From: a bacterium | Lineage (GTDB): Bacteria; Chloroflexota; Dormibacteria; Aeolococcales; Bog-877 | DNA length: 40,666 nucleotides | Direction of reading: 5' to 3' | Assembly (NCBI GenBank): GCA_021795235.1 | Contig: JAJYPP010000024.1 | Location: forward strand, 1 to 40,666 | Position numbers and translations under genes: made by a program | Notes under the pieces: model-generated | The model's database searches: none | What the model was told of the DNA's origin: nothing | What the model saw: only the letters and a program-made list of their open reading frames with translations | Shown: in pieces, positions 1-7,734 of the stretch | Layout of the letters: each line of letters opens with the position of its first letter | Numbering within the stretch: position 1 is the stretch's first letter

Positions 1-325
1 CTCTTTGACGCTCTGCAGCGTCTTTGCGTCGGCGACCCCTGGACACCAGCTGCGCTCCCAGCCGGACCCTGAGCCCCTCGATTCACCGGGCTGCCCCAGA
101 TCCTGGACCAGGTACCTGAATAGTTACATGCCACGATAGTCAAGCTGGCCAGAGTCATGCGTGGTTGATAAGCGTCCCTGGGGGTGGCAGGAACATCAGG
201 TCCATCTTCGGATGGGAGCGCCGAACGTCGACTCTAGGTCGACGGCCAGCCTGTGTTCCGGGCGGCGCGCAATATCGTGATTGGTATTTCTGAAGCCGCC
301 GCGGGCGGAGATTCGGAGTGCGAAC
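1..325. other. No gene recognised at left edge
   Basis: I see no convincing coding sequence, RNA gene or repeat here. Short open frames exist on both strands but show no family resemblance. The luciferase-like gene ends at 326 on the minus strand, so this stretch is its downstream flank. Confidence 0.4.
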
Positions 326-1180
326 TCAAGTGGGTCGGAGAGGAGCACGGTCAGCCACTCTGCGCATCTGGTCTGGATCGGAACTCGCAATGTACTCGAC
401 CCACCACGTTGCACCAGCCTCCTCGAGTTCCGCGATGCGGGCTCGCTCACTTTCCCAATCCTGGTTGCGCTCCGCACCTCCGATCACAATGGCGTAGTCA
501 TCGAGACTTCCCCTGCGCTCGGTAATGAAGGAGCGAATCCGGGTGACCTCAGAAGCAGGAACAATGTGGTGGTCATCGGGCTCTGGTCTCCACAGTGGTA
601 TGAAGCCGTCCCAGCGGGCAGCACGCTCAGAGGGTCCCGGGCGGGGCCAGGTGCCGCCCACCCAGACGGGAATACGTGGCTGCTGTACCGGCCGTGGAAG
701 GAACACCGCCTCGGTAAGGTGCACGCCTTCACCCTCGAAAGTGAAGGGCTCGCCGGTCCACAGTCCGGCCAGTGCCGTCAAGCCGTCATCGAGTCGCCGA
801 GCGCGGCGCATGGGATCCGTGTCCTCACCGACCATGGCGTATCCGGTCTCCCAGATGTCGCCACCGAGGCCCACACCGAGTACGAAGCGACCGCGAGAGA
901 GGTGGTCCAGAGTCACAGCCTCACGGGCCACCTTCCAGGCGCGCCTCCTAGCGAGTGGGGTCACCTGGGTGCCGATTAGTACCCGCTCGGTTGCTAGTGA
1001 GATCGCGGCCAGCGCCACCCAAGGGTCCACGGTGGGAGCGTGGGCTCCGCTGTGATGCACCAAGTGGTCCTCGACGAAGACTCCGTCCCACCCAGCCTGC
1101 TCGGCCTTGTGTGCGAGTTCCGCCAGTAGGTGGGGATCAGCCCCGGACCCGCCGTTAGGCAGGCACACCCCGAAGAGCAT
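326..1180 (-). CDS. LLM-class (luciferase-like) flavin/F420-dependent oxidoreductase
   Basis: Encodes a 284-residue bacterial-luciferase-like TIM barrel oxidoreductase. The N-terminus (LFGVCLPNGG), the VFVEDH segment near residue 35, the GRFVLGVGLGG segment near residue 100 and IPVWVGG near residue 170 are typical of the family, which uses reduced FMN or F420H2. F420 use is plausible because cofD, cofC and cofE lie at 24.5-27.0 kb, but substrate and cofactor are not shown by the sequence. Length is slightly below the usual 290-340. The ATG start is supported by a TAATCT hexamer at 1187-1192 (minus strand), six bases upstream, with no ribosome binding site, so the mRNA is probably leaderless. 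A perfect 13-bp hairpin lies further upstream at 1218-1247. Confidence 0.88.
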   Translation of the reverse strand: MLFGVCLPNGGSGADPHLLAELAHKAEQAGWDGVFVEDHLVHHSGAHAPTVDPWVALAAISLATERVLIGTQVTPLARRRAWKVAREAVTLDHLSRGRFVLGVGLGGDIWETGYAMVGEDTDPMRRARRLDDGLTALAGLWTGEPFTFEGEGVHLTEAVFLPRPVQQPRIPVWVGGTWPRPGPSERAARWDGFIPLWRPEPDDHHIVPASEVTRIRSFITERRGSLDDYAIVIGGAERNQDWESERARIAELEEAGATWWVEYIASSDPDQMRRVADRAPLRPT

Positions 1181-1217
1181 GAGTAGAGATTACTCCCACG
1201 GCCGCGTTCGGGACAGT

Positions 1218-1247
1218 CTCGGGTGCCATGGCGGCATGGCACCCGAG
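1218..1247. promoter_or_regulatory. Perfect 13-bp inverted repeat upstream of the luciferase-like gene
   Basis: CTCGGGTGCCATG and CATGGCACCCGAG flank a 4-base loop. It lies 38 bases upstream of the oxidoreductase start, about where a -35 region would sit relative to the TAATCT hexamer. It could be an operator for a dimeric repressor or a terminator for leftward transcription. There is no T-run on either side, so I prefer an operator or a mobile-element end. Confidence 0.5.
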
Positions 1248-1704
1248 CCGTCAGTGATGAGTCGGGCGTCAGGGCTTCCAGTCCTGGCAGGTTGTGTCCA
1301 GCACCGTCCGCCCGCGTCCGTTTTGATCTCAAGGGACCCGCCGACTGGGGTCCGATTGTCCGGGCATGTCCGCCTCCGTCCGCGCCGGTTGTTGTCAGGC
1401 TCAATCATCGCGCCGGGGAGGGTCAGCCCCGTGCCAAGTCTGGCCAGGACCGTGGGATCCTTCGCGGATCATCGGGTCTGCTCTGCGACTCAGCAACTCG
1501 CCAGCATTCCGTGGTGTCCCAAATCCGGGGTCAGGCAACGTATGAACGAGCCGGTGGCCGAATCCATAGCCTCGCCTGGCCTCGAGGCAGCGCTACACAG
1601 TCGCTCTTGTCACCGTCCATTTCGGGTCAGGTTCGCCGGAACTCACCGGCGGGTTAGCTATTTGTGCGGCCGCAGCGCCCTAGCCGCCGTTATCCTGGGC
1701 TCCG
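1248..1704. other. Non-coding stretch containing repeat copy R1
   Basis: The first part holds the 122-bp repeat R1 (1277-1398). The rest, 1399-1690, has no recognisable gene. Open frames in it have no family resemblance and overlap the repeat. A TATCCT hexamer at 1691-1696 serves the next gene. Confidence 0.45.
1277..1398 (+). repeat. Dispersed 122-bp repeat, copy R1
   Basis: R1 aligns without gaps to 3718-3839 with 12 differences in 122 bases (about 90% identity) and shares its ends with a diverged copy at 10,620-10,757. All copies are direct and end in GGTTGTTGTCAG. R1 and R2 bound a 2.4-kb segment. A weak resemblance begins upstream near GCGTC at 1265. The nature of the repeat is unknown. 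Confidence 0.8.
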
Positions 1705-1965
1705 ATGCCCCGGATCAGTGTCTTCTACGGGATCGTGATCAGCATGCGTTGGCGTGAGCATGGGCCGCCCCACTTCCACGCGGCCTACGGAGACGCCGAG
1801 GCCTCGATCGGCATCAACCCGCTCGCTGTGCTCCGGAGCACGCTGATGCCGCGGCAGCTGGGACTGGTGATGGAGTGGGCCGCCCAGCACCAGGACGAAC
1901 TGTCCGCCAATTGGGACAGAGCGCAGGAGCGCGGGCCGCTGGCTCCGATCGCGCCACTGCCGTAG
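1705..1965 (+). CDS. DUF4160 domain protein (putative toxin-antitoxin-type pair, first gene)
   Basis: Encodes an 86-residue DUF4160 protein. The N-terminal PRISVFYGIVISM and the HGPPHFHAAYGD motif (residues 19-30) are diagnostic, followed by the helical LGLVMEWAAQHQDEL segment. DUF4160 genes are very often next to DUF2442 genes, as here, and the pair is suspected to be a toxin-antitoxin-like module; its biochemistry is not established. The ATG is preceded by TATCCT at 1691-1696 with an 8-base gap and no ribosome binding site, which indicates a leaderless mRNA. The DUF2442 partner starts 10 bases after the stop. Confidence 0.9.
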   Translation: MPRISVFYGIVISMRWREHGPPHFHAAYGDAEASIGINPLAVLRSTLMPRQLGLVMEWAAQHQDELSANWDRAQERGPLAPIAPLP

Positions 1966-1968
1966 GAT
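1963..1968 (+). promoter_or_regulatory. -10 hexamer TAGGAT for the DUF2442 gene, overlapping the DUF4160 stop
   Basis: TAGGAT begins with the stop codon of the DUF4160 gene and ends seven bases before the DUF2442 ATG. It suggests that the second gene also has its own leaderless promoter. Confidence 0.45.
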
Positions 1969-1975
1969 CGTAAGA

Positions 1976-2233
1976 ATGGAAGCTCCTTACCCTCGCCTGA
2001 TCTCGGTGGAGCCGGTAGCGCCCTATACTTTGAGACTGCGCTTTGCTGACGGCGTCGAGGGGACCGTGGACCTGTCCGCAGATCTGTGGGGCGAACTCTT
2101 CGAGCCCCTCAAGGACCCCAAGTACTTTGCCCAGGTGCGGATCGACCAAGACGGGGCTCCGGCGTGGCCAAACGGGCTCGATCTAGCTCCCGATGGCCTC
2201 TATGAGGACCTTATCGCCCTCGTGAAACCCTGA
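1976..2233 (+). CDS. DUF2442 domain protein (partner of DUF4160)
   Basis: Encodes an 85-residue DUF2442 protein: the YTLRLRFADGVEGTVDLS segment (residues 17-34), the central GELFEPLKDPKYFAQVRID and the C-terminal WPNGLDLAPDGLYED are typical of the family. DUF2442 proteins are commonly paired with DUF4160 and have been suggested as the DNA-binding or antitoxin half, but this is inference. It is downstream of its partner on the same strand, 10 bases apart. The intergenic TAGGAT hexamer seven bases before the ATG suggests a separate leaderless transcript. Confidence 0.9.
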   Translation: MEAPYPRLISVEPVAPYTLRLRFADGVEGTVDLSADLWGELFEPLKDPKYFAQVRIDQDGAPAWPNGLDLAPDGLYEDLIALVKP

Positions 2234-2473
2234 GCCGGCCGGTCCCCGTCGGCACACGCAAGTGCCAGGGGCATTGACCGTAGCTGGGGTGATCCAGGGC
2301 TGACCCGCTTACAACGAGCAACGCGTGGCAATTGGTCATATGCCACGGTCCGGTGCCCCGGGGCCAGCAACAATCCGTCAGGGGACCATGGGGTTGGGGC
2401 TGGCCCCGGCAGCTCTAAGCGCTCGGTCAGGGTGCCGTCGGATGGTCCGGAACGGTGCTGTGGACGCTATGCG

Positions 2474-3160
2474 ATGATGCGGTCCGTGAGCAGCGCTCCT
2501 GGGGACGTCCGTTCCATTCTGGGCGTGGCGATCGACGATTTGCTCCGTATGGTGGGATCCCTGAGCGACGCTGAGCTGATCCGACCGACGGGATGCGAGG
2601 GATGGCGGGTCGCCGACCTTGTCGTCCACCTCCGAATGGGTGCCGAAGCGCTGCTTGCCGGGCTCGTCTGTCCCTCTGAGAAACCATCGGATCGTGACCT
2701 CGTCTCCTACTGGCGGGACTGGCCAGTGGCTGACCGCCCAGGCTTCGCCGACGTTCGTACCACGTGGGCGATGGCTGCCGCCTATAGCCACGGCGAGTCG
2801 CTCATCGCCCACTTCGCCGATGTTGTCGCCGCCGCGGCGCGGGCTGCTCGGGGGGCCCCGTCGGGCCGGTTCGCCTTCCAGGGCCACGTGCTCGAAGCGG
2901 AGGATCTGCTCGGCACGTGGGTGGTCGAATTCACCCTGCACCATCTCGACCTGCTGGTGGGGCTGCCCAATCGTCCCGATCCGCGCTCAGGGGCGCTTGA
3001 GTTCACCGCGTGGACCCTCGATCAGTTCCTCGGCGCTCCCCGACCCGGGTGGTGGGACACTCCGACGTACGTCCGCAAGGGTACTGGCCGCCTGCCGCTG
3101 AGCGATACTGATCGCAGCCGCCTCGGCGCCACCGAGGAGCGGTACCCAGCCTTCGGATAG
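2474..3160 (+). CDS. DinB/maleylpyruvate isomerase-like (MDMPI N-domain) protein
   Basis: Encodes about 228 residues resembling the mycothiol-dependent maleylpyruvate isomerase N-terminal, DinB-like four-helix fold. The opening helix LLRMVGSLSDAEL, then RPTGCEGWRVADLVVHL (typical WxVxDLVxHL element) near residues 40-56, and a later EFTLHHLDL segment carry the His residues that usually bind metal in this superfamily. Family members act in thiol-dependent isomerisation or transfer; the substrate here is unknown. The start is uncertain: ATGATG at 2474 is chosen, GTG at 2486 is also possible, and the open frame extends to 2432. It lies between repeats R1 and R2. Confidence 0.78.
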   Translation: MMRSVSSAPGDVRSILGVAIDDLLRMVGSLSDAELIRPTGCEGWRVADLVVHLRMGAEALLAGLVCPSEKPSDRDLVSYWRDWPVADRPGFADVRTTWAMAAAYSHGESLIAHFADVVAAAARAARGAPSGRFAFQGHVLEAEDLLGTWVVEFTLHHLDLLVGLPNRPDPRSGALEFTAWTLDQFLGAPRPGWWDTPTYVRKGTGRLPLSDTDRSRLGATEERYPAFG

Positions 3161-3440
3161 CGCGGCAGTACTAGCCCGGTCCCGTCGGTGGTTCTGCACC
3201 GGGACCGCTTTATTGGCCTGCTCTGGGTGTCGTGCCTTCCGCGACACACAACACCGAGCGAGCGCCAGGCATTGGCGCAGAGTAGGCCAGGCGCTGCGAG
3301 GCCGCCAGGGCCCGGCTCGTCGTCCCCAGCAACCCGGTGCAGCACCCGAGAAGCGCACCGTCCTTGTCGGGACTTCACCGCCCACTGGCTTGGCCGCGGT
3401 TCAGGCAAAGTGGGTTCGCACCAGAGAGGGTGTAGCAGTC

Positions 3441-3627
3441 GTGCTTCCAGTCCTCGACTATGAGCGACCGGCGCCGCTGTACCAGCCGCTGGCTGACGTC
3501 CTTCTCAGGGACACCGCGGATGGGAGGCTGCCGGCTGGCTTGGCCTTCCCCTCCGAGGGCGAGCTCGTGGGCCTACTATCAGGTCACCGGGACGACGGTC
3601 CCGAGCGCCGTCGGTGCCCTCAATCCG
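3441..3627 (+). pseudogene. Broken GntR-family regulator, N-terminal winged-helix remnant
   Basis: Starting from GTG at 3441, the frame reads like the start of a GntR regulator: LPVLDYERPAPLYQPLADVL, then DGRLPAGLAFPSEGELVG. The family normally continues with a YxVTRxTVRxAL helix. That continuation (YQVTGTTVPSAVGAL) is present only in another frame from about 3580, so a frameshift splits the helix-turn-helix. No effector-binding domain follows. Repeat R2 begins 90 bases downstream. It is a decayed regulator, consistent with an accessory region under decay. Confidence 0.68.
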
Positions 3628-3717
3628 CTCTGTCGGCTGGCTTGGCTCTGGCTTTGGCTCCTATCTCACCAGTTGTAGCCGTTCACTGGGCCGGCACCCA
3701 GCGTCGGCTTCAGGTCA

Positions 3718-3839
3718 TCCAGTCCTAGCAGGTTGTGTTCAGCGCCGTCCGCCCGCGTCCGTTTTGATCTCAAGAGAGCCGCCGACCGGGGTCCGATAGT
3801 CCGGGTGCGTCCGCCTCCGTTCGCCCCGGTTGTTGTCAG
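3718..3839 (+). repeat. Dispersed 122-bp repeat, copy R2
   Basis: About 90% identical to R1 (1277-1398) and direct. Similarity to the third copy extends about 17 bases further left (from 3701, GCGTCGGCTTCAGGTC). It ends in the shared GGTTGTTGTCAG. It lies between the GntR remnant and the 3' end of the DUF2785 gene. Confidence 0.8.
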
Positions 3840-4008
3840 CCACCCCCTCCAGCGGTGTCTTCCTGAACGGCCCAGCGGCTCACTGTCTAGTTGGGTCGTT
3901 GCCGTCGTGTCGGCCTGACGAGGAGCAGCGTGAACGCCCATGTCAGCTCGAAGGAGTGGTCTCTATCGAGGCTCTTGGTCACCCTTGGATCGGCGAGCCT
4001 CTAGGTGA

Positions 4009-4788
4009 TCAGCCGAGGTACGGCCAGCTCAGGCGGAGCACGTCAGCCAGAGCGGTGCGCAGGTCGACGCCATGAGCGATGGCGACGATCGGTCCGCCCG
4101 CTTTCGTGTCCGGCAAACGCACGCCCCGGTCAGCCATGACATAGAGCATGCGTAGGGTGCGCATCGTGTTGGACGCCCATGCCGGGACTGGCCCTCCCTC
4201 GCTGGCGGCAAACCGCTCGCTGATACCCTCCAGCCACCCAGTGATCTGATGCGCCTCGAGCTCCTGTCGGGTCAGGACCAAGGCTATGGCGTAGGCCAGC
4301 CGGTCGTCCTCTTGGTTGGCAAACATCACGTCCGTGCCCGTGAGCAGCCGATCTCGGCCCAGGGCGAGCAGACCGGTCAAGTCGTCGGGGCCGAGGCGGG
4401 GAGAGCGCCCAAAGGCCCCGAGGGCGTCCGCTCCATGGGCGATGGCATGGAGCCATCCGAGTTGGTCGTCCCAGCCTCGCAAGTCCTCCTCAGATCGGTA
4501 CCAGGTAGCGAAAGCGTCTCGCCACCTCGTCACGGAGGATTGGCCGGCCAGGTTGGTGATCCGGTCGCGGTCGACCACCTCGGCGAGAATCAGCGCGGCG
4601 AAGGTGCGCACCTGGATCTCGGGGTCGGAGAACCTGGCTGCCATCAGATCCCCGAGCCGCGCCAGGGCGTGGTCCTCGTCCCCGCCTGCGATCCTGCGTG
4701 CCAGTTCGGTGTACGCGATTTCGTCTCGTTCGTGGGGATCGGGGGAGCTCAGGAGTACCACAAGGCTTGAGGTGGGCAGATTGCTCAT
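4009..4788 (-). CDS. DUF2785 domain-containing protein
   Basis: Encodes 259 residues matching the DUF2785 pattern: an N-terminal helical half with RDEIAYTELARRI, the WYRSEEDLRGWDDQLGWLHA segment near residues 95-115, AIAHGADALGAF and later ANQEDDRLAYAI. The function of the family is unknown. It looks all-helical and cytosolic, with no signal peptide or membrane segment. The ATG is preceded on the minus strand by TACACT (4796-4801) with a 7-base gap and no ribosome binding site, indicating leaderless expression. It is the gene nearest to the inner attachment-site remnant at 4,934. Confidence 0.8.
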   Translation of the reverse strand: MSNLPTSSLVVLLSSPDPHERDEIAYTELARRIAGGDEDHALARLGDLMAARFSDPEIQVRTFAALILAEVVDRDRITNLAGQSSVTRWRDAFATWYRSEEDLRGWDDQLGWLHAIAHGADALGAFGRSPRLGPDDLTGLLALGRDRLLTGTDVMFANQEDDRLAYAIALVLTRQELEAHQITGWLEGISERFAASEGGPVPAWASNTMRTLRMLYVMADRGVRLPDTKAGGPIVAIAHGVDLRTALADVLRLSWPYLG

Positions 4789-4880
4789 TGGGCGAAGTGT
4801 AGGAGGGACGCGCGGAGCAAGGTATGCGGGCTACCGCGACCGCCCGGCGGTGGCCCCAGGCTGTCGGTTGTTGTGACCGT

Positions 4881-4905
4881 GGTTGTCAGGTTCGGTCCAG
4901 TGGGA
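4881..4905. other. Presumed right-end arm motif of an integrated element
   Basis: GGTTGTCAGG-TTCGGTCCAGT-GGGAG closely resembles 7394-7425. Both lie about 27-29 bases before a tRNA-Phe 3'-half copy. They are probably the right ends of two successive integrations, possibly recombinase arm sites. Confidence 0.4.
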
Positions 4906-4933
4906 GCTCATCCTGCTCTTTCGGGTAAGAGCT

Positions 4934-4979
4934 TGGTGCCGAGGGGCGGGATGGGACCGCGGACACTGGACTTTTCAGA
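4934..4979 (-). repeat. Inner attachment-site remnant (tRNA-Phe 3' half, 40/46 identical)
   Basis: Matches 11,988-12,033 of the intact tRNA-Phe gene at 40 of 46 positions. Similarity starts exactly at the CCA end and stops in the anticodon loop. It has drifted more than the copy at 7,452, so it looks older. It is immediately followed by the same element-end sequence as the other copy. Confidence 0.75.
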
Positions 4980-5187
4980 TGCACCCAGGGGTGCCGCTGA
5001 CGTCCGTCAGCGTCCGCGTGGAACTCAGGAGTGGCCGCTATTGACCGCCTCTGGTCGCCACTAGTTGTTGGCGTTGTGGTCAAAACTGTGGTCAACACCC
5101 CGCGCTTCGGGCGGCTCAGGCCCGTGAACGGCGGGGGCTGGGATCGAGTACTCTCATGGCCATGATAACTGTGGTGATGTTCCGTGC
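4980..5187 (+). repeat. Element left-end repeat, copy A
   Basis: About 88% similar to 7498-7703 by eye. Both start directly after a tRNA-Phe 3'-half copy, share TCCGTCAGCGTCCGCGTGGA, a CCACTAGTnGTTGGCG segment and paired GTGGTCAA motifs (here 5077-5097), and end at ATGTTCCGTG just before the first cargo. It is the conserved end of an integrative element with a probable recombinase arm-site array. Confidence 0.72.
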
Positions 5188-5861
5188 CCGTCCTGCGGCG
5201 GACCGCGCGCGACGACCGGCGGCGGAGTCTCAGTCAGAACTTCCTACATCCGGATTGGGCTGAGCGCGTAGTCGAGTCCGCCGACGTTCACTCCGGGCAG
5301 TTGGTCCTTGAGGTCGGGGCAGGCCCTGGAGTCATGACCTTGGCGCTCGCGCGTCGTCAGGCGGAGGTGATCGCACTTGAGTTGGATTCAGTGTGGGCTC
5401 GGAAGCTGGCGGACGTGGTCCGTGGTGGTGGTTTCAGTCAAGTGCGGGTCTTGCGCGCAGACGTGCTGACGTTCCCTCTCCCGTCGCGGCCATTCAGAGT
5501 GGTGGGCAGCCTGCCGTTCGGGGCAACCACGGCAATCCTTCGGCGCCTGCTGGAAGACCCTCGGGTCCCAATGCAGCGAGCGGACCTTATTGTCCAGTGG
5601 GAGGTCGCGCGGAAGCGCTCATCCGTACCGCCCGACACGCTGCTTGGCACGATCTGGACCCCTTGGTGGGAGTTCGAGTTGGGCCATCGGATTCCGTCCA
5701 CCGCCTTCAAGCCGGTACCGAGGGCCGAGGCGTGCCATCTTGTCATAAGGCGGCGGACCCCGCCGCTACTCCCACCATCGATGGCGGCCGCCTACGGTGA
5801 CTTCGTCCGAACTTGGTGGACGAGGCGGCGAGGTATCGAAGAGCGACCCGGAGCTCTTTGA
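5184..5861 (+). CDS. Erm/KsgA-type rRNA adenine N6-methyltransferase, short
   Basis: Encodes 225 residues of the Erm/KsgA rRNA dimethyladenosine transferase family. RRSLSQNFLHP (residues 14-23) is the family start motif, VLEVGAGPGVMT (41-52) is SAM motif I, ALELDSVWA (64-72) holds the acidic ribose-binding residue and RADVLTF (91-97) is motif III. The catalytic motif, normally N-(I/P/L)-P-(F/Y), reads SLPF at 109-112, with Ser replacing Asn. Erm proteins are usually about 250-300 residues, so the C-terminal rRNA-binding part is short. Methylation of 23S rRNA would give macrolide-type resistance, but the altered motif makes activity uncertain. A stop lies just upstream in frame, so GTG at 5184 is the earliest start. 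It is the first cargo after the element end. Confidence 0.78.
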   Translation: MPVLRRTARDDRRRSLSQNFLHPDWAERVVESADVHSGQLVLEVGAGPGVMTLALARRQAEVIALELDSVWARKLADVVRGGGFSQVRVLRADVLTFPLPSRPFRVVGSLPFGATTAILRRLLEDPRVPMQRADLIVQWEVARKRSSVPPDTLLGTIWTPWWEFELGHRIPSTAFKPVPRAEACHLVIRRRTPPLLPPSMAAAYGDFVRTWWTRRRGIEERPGAL

Positions 5862-6083
5862 ATCCGTAGGCATGATCGGTCCGGGGCCGCCAGTCCTCGA
5901 ACATGCGAGAGCGCCTGATTGGTGAACTACTCTCCTACTGAGCGCCTGACCCATCGCCCTTCATTGCCTCTCAATCCGGGGCGCCTTAAGGTTTGCCCTC
6001 CTGCTTTCCCACCGACACTCCCTTCTGCCTATTCGTCTGCTTCGTTCGTTGCGTTCCTTTCGTTCGAGTGCTAACCTGGCCTC
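5862..6083. other. Intergenic stretch with a TAACCT promoter hexamer
   Basis: No gene is visible. TAACCT at 6072-6077 lies six bases before the ATG at 6084. Confidence 0.4.
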
Positions 6084-6557
6084 ATGGAGGTACGAAACAT
6101 GACAGCCACTATCGAACGCGAGCCAGTGGTGCTCGAGGAGGAGCATCGTAATGTAGCTGCCGCTGCGGCGGAGCGGATGGGGGCGTTCGCCGAGGAGCAT
6201 CGCCGCACCCCGACTCTGACGATCACCCTGGATGATGAGAGCCAGGTCCCCGTTCCCGTTGAGGCGCTGGTGCTCCTAGCTGACGTCCTGCGCGAGATGG
6301 CGCGCGGCCACGCCGTCACGGTGGTGCCTTACGGGGCCGAGCTGACGACCCAGCAGGTAGCGGATATCCTGAACGTTTCGCGCCCCTATGTGGTGAAACT
6401 GATCGAGACGGGCCGGCTGGAGGCGCGCAAGGTGGGACCGCGCCGGCGCGTTCGCTTCGAGCAGCTCATGGCGTACAAGCGCGCCGATGACGAGCGCCGC
6501 CGCCAGGTCGCCCGCAATCTGACCAGGGAGGCCGAGGGCCTCGGCTACGAGAGGTAG
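6084..6557 (+). CDS. Excisionase-type HTH DNA-binding protein (candidate antitoxin)
   Basis: Encodes 157 residues ending in an excisionase/MerR-like helix-turn-helix: LTTQQVADILNVSRPYVVKL near residues 88-107, then a basic wing (GPRRRVRFEQL). The N-terminal half (VPVPVEALVLLADVLREMARG) is the usual long helical part of this antitoxin group, which pairs with PIN toxins. Two starts compete: ATG 6084 has TAACCT six bases upstream (leaderless), and ATG 6099 has GGAGG at 6086-6090. The PIN gene is on the opposite strand and the 3' ends overlap by 13 bases, whereas such pairs are normally co-directional. Confidence 0.83.
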   Translation: MEVRNMTATIEREPVVLEEEHRNVAAAAAERMGAFAEEHRRTPTLTITLDDESQVPVPVEALVLLADVLREMARGHAVTVVPYGAELTTQQVADILNVSRPYVVKLIETGRLEARKVGPRRRVRFEQLMAYKRADDERRRQVARNLTREAEGLGYER

Positions 6558-7096
6558 GGGCGGATCGCGTCCATAGATTTGCGGAGGCCGGCCCTCGTCA
6601 AGGTCGCGAGCACGTAGTCAATTCCAGGTCGGCTGCCCAGGTCCTCCTCCATGCTTCGGATGACGTGGGCAACGATACCCGGGCTCAGGTCGATGAGGTT
6701 GTAGAGGAAGGTGTCGGGGGCCTGGGCCTCGATCTCCCCGAGCTGCTGGGGCGGGAAGTCGCGGAGGTTGAACGTCACGATGATCTGAGCTCCCGCCTTG
6801 ATAGCGGCGGCGAGGACGTGGCGGTCGTCCTCGTCGGGGAGTTCCAATCCAGCGGCGAGGTTCTCGTAGCCCTCGACGACGACATCCCGAATCGCCTCAC
6901 CCATGAGCTGCCGGGTCCGCTGCAGCCGATCTGGACGAAGATCGGGTCGGTTCCTCAGGATGCTCCCAAAGCACTCGTCCAGGATCCGATCTGTCCAGCG
7001 GGCGTGGACTAGCCCAGCCTGGCCGACCCTGATGAGGATGTCGCGCAGGCTGGCGGGATAGAGGACGCAGGCGTCGTAGATGACCGTGAACGGCAC
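6545..7096 (-). CDS. PIN-domain ribonuclease toxin
   Basis: Encodes 183 residues of a PIN domain: VIYDACVLYP (residues 5-14) supplies the first catalytic Asp, RILDECF near residue 37 the conserved acidic residue, and PDEDDRHVLAAAI near residues 87-100 the third acidic cluster, followed by IIVTFNLRDF (the usual TFNxxDF). PIN toxins are metal-dependent RNases held off by an antitoxin. The GTG start is supported by TATTCT (7103-7108, minus strand) with a 6-base gap, so it has its own leaderless promoter. Its antitoxin-like neighbour is convergent, which argues for independent expression. Confidence 0.85.
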   Translation of the reverse strand: MPFTVIYDACVLYPASLRDILIRVGQAGLVHARWTDRILDECFGSILRNRPDLRPDRLQRTRQLMGEAIRDVVVEGYENLAAGLELPDEDDRHVLAAAIKAGAQIIVTFNLRDFPPQQLGEIEAQAPDTFLYNLIDLSPGIVAHVIRSMEEDLGSRPGIDYVLATLTRAGLRKSMDAIRPYLS

Positions 7097-7451
7097 CGAG
7101 CCAGAATAGCGGCGGCCGATCCCCCGGACCCGCCCTTTCGCCCGCGTCGATGCAGTGGTTGCGCCAGCGCTGGAATTGTGGTGGTTGAGTTTGCGGTCGT
7201 TGACCCGGCGCGGAGCTGTGGGAATGTGACGCTGACAACGGTCGCTGGTGGTCGCCGGGTCTCGGACGTCACTGGTTTGGCAGAGCCGATCTAGAGCAGC
7301 CTACTTCGCTCCTTGGCCCACTCGCCGGAGCCGGCGTATGTCACCCCACGCAGTGAGGCCCGCCGCAGGGGGCTGGTCCGGGTTGCTGACAACGTTGTTG
7401 TCAAAGGTCCGGTCCAGTAGGGGAGACTGGTTAAGTCTGTGATCAAATTGG
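7097..7451. other. Right end of the inner integrated unit
   Basis: No gene is visible. It contains an inverted repeat (TGACAAC, GTT, GTTGTCA at 7387-7403) and, at 7394-7425, a motif shared with 4881-4905. Both lie just before a tRNA-Phe 3'-half copy. Confidence 0.45.
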
Positions 7452-7497
7452 TGGTGCCGAGGGGCGGGATCGAACCACCGACACCGGGTTTTTCAGA
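7452..7497 (-). repeat. Outer attachment-site remnant (tRNA-Phe 3' half, 45/46 identical)
   Basis: Matches 11,988-12,033 of the intact tRNA-Phe gene at 45 of 46 positions, from the encoded CCA to the anticodon loop. The 5' half of the tRNA is absent. This is the expected displaced copy left when a tyrosine-recombinase element integrates into the 3' part of a tRNA gene and rebuilds it. Confidence 0.9.
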
Positions 7498-7703
7498 TGC
7501 ACCCAGCGGTGCCGCCGACATCCGTCAGCGTCCGCGTGGAACTCGGGAGTGGCCGCCATTGACCACCAGTGGTCGCCACTAGTCGTTGGCGCTGTGGTCA
7601 AAACTGCGGTCAAAACCCCGCTCTTCGGGCGGCTAAGGCCCGCGAGCGGCGGGGGCTGGGATCGAGTAGTCTCATGATCATGATGGTCGTGGGCATGTTC
7701 CGT
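7498..7703 (+). repeat. Element left-end repeat, copy B
   Basis: Second copy of the sequence at 4980-5187, again directly abutting a tRNA-Phe 3'-half copy. It contains the paired motif GTGGTCAAAACTGCGGTCAA (7591-7610), similar to GTGGTCAAGACTATGGTCAG at 11,921-11,940 beside the intact tRNA. These may be integrase arm sites. Similarity ends near ATGTTCCGTG. Confidence 0.72.
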
Positions 7704-7734
7704 GTCGCTTTCAGTTAGGAAGGAAACGGTCGGC

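Noticed and set aside
5184..5190. Leaderless start signal for the Erm-like gene
   Set aside because: No TAnnnT hexamer lies 6-8 bases upstream; the start is fixed only by a stop codon in frame just before it.
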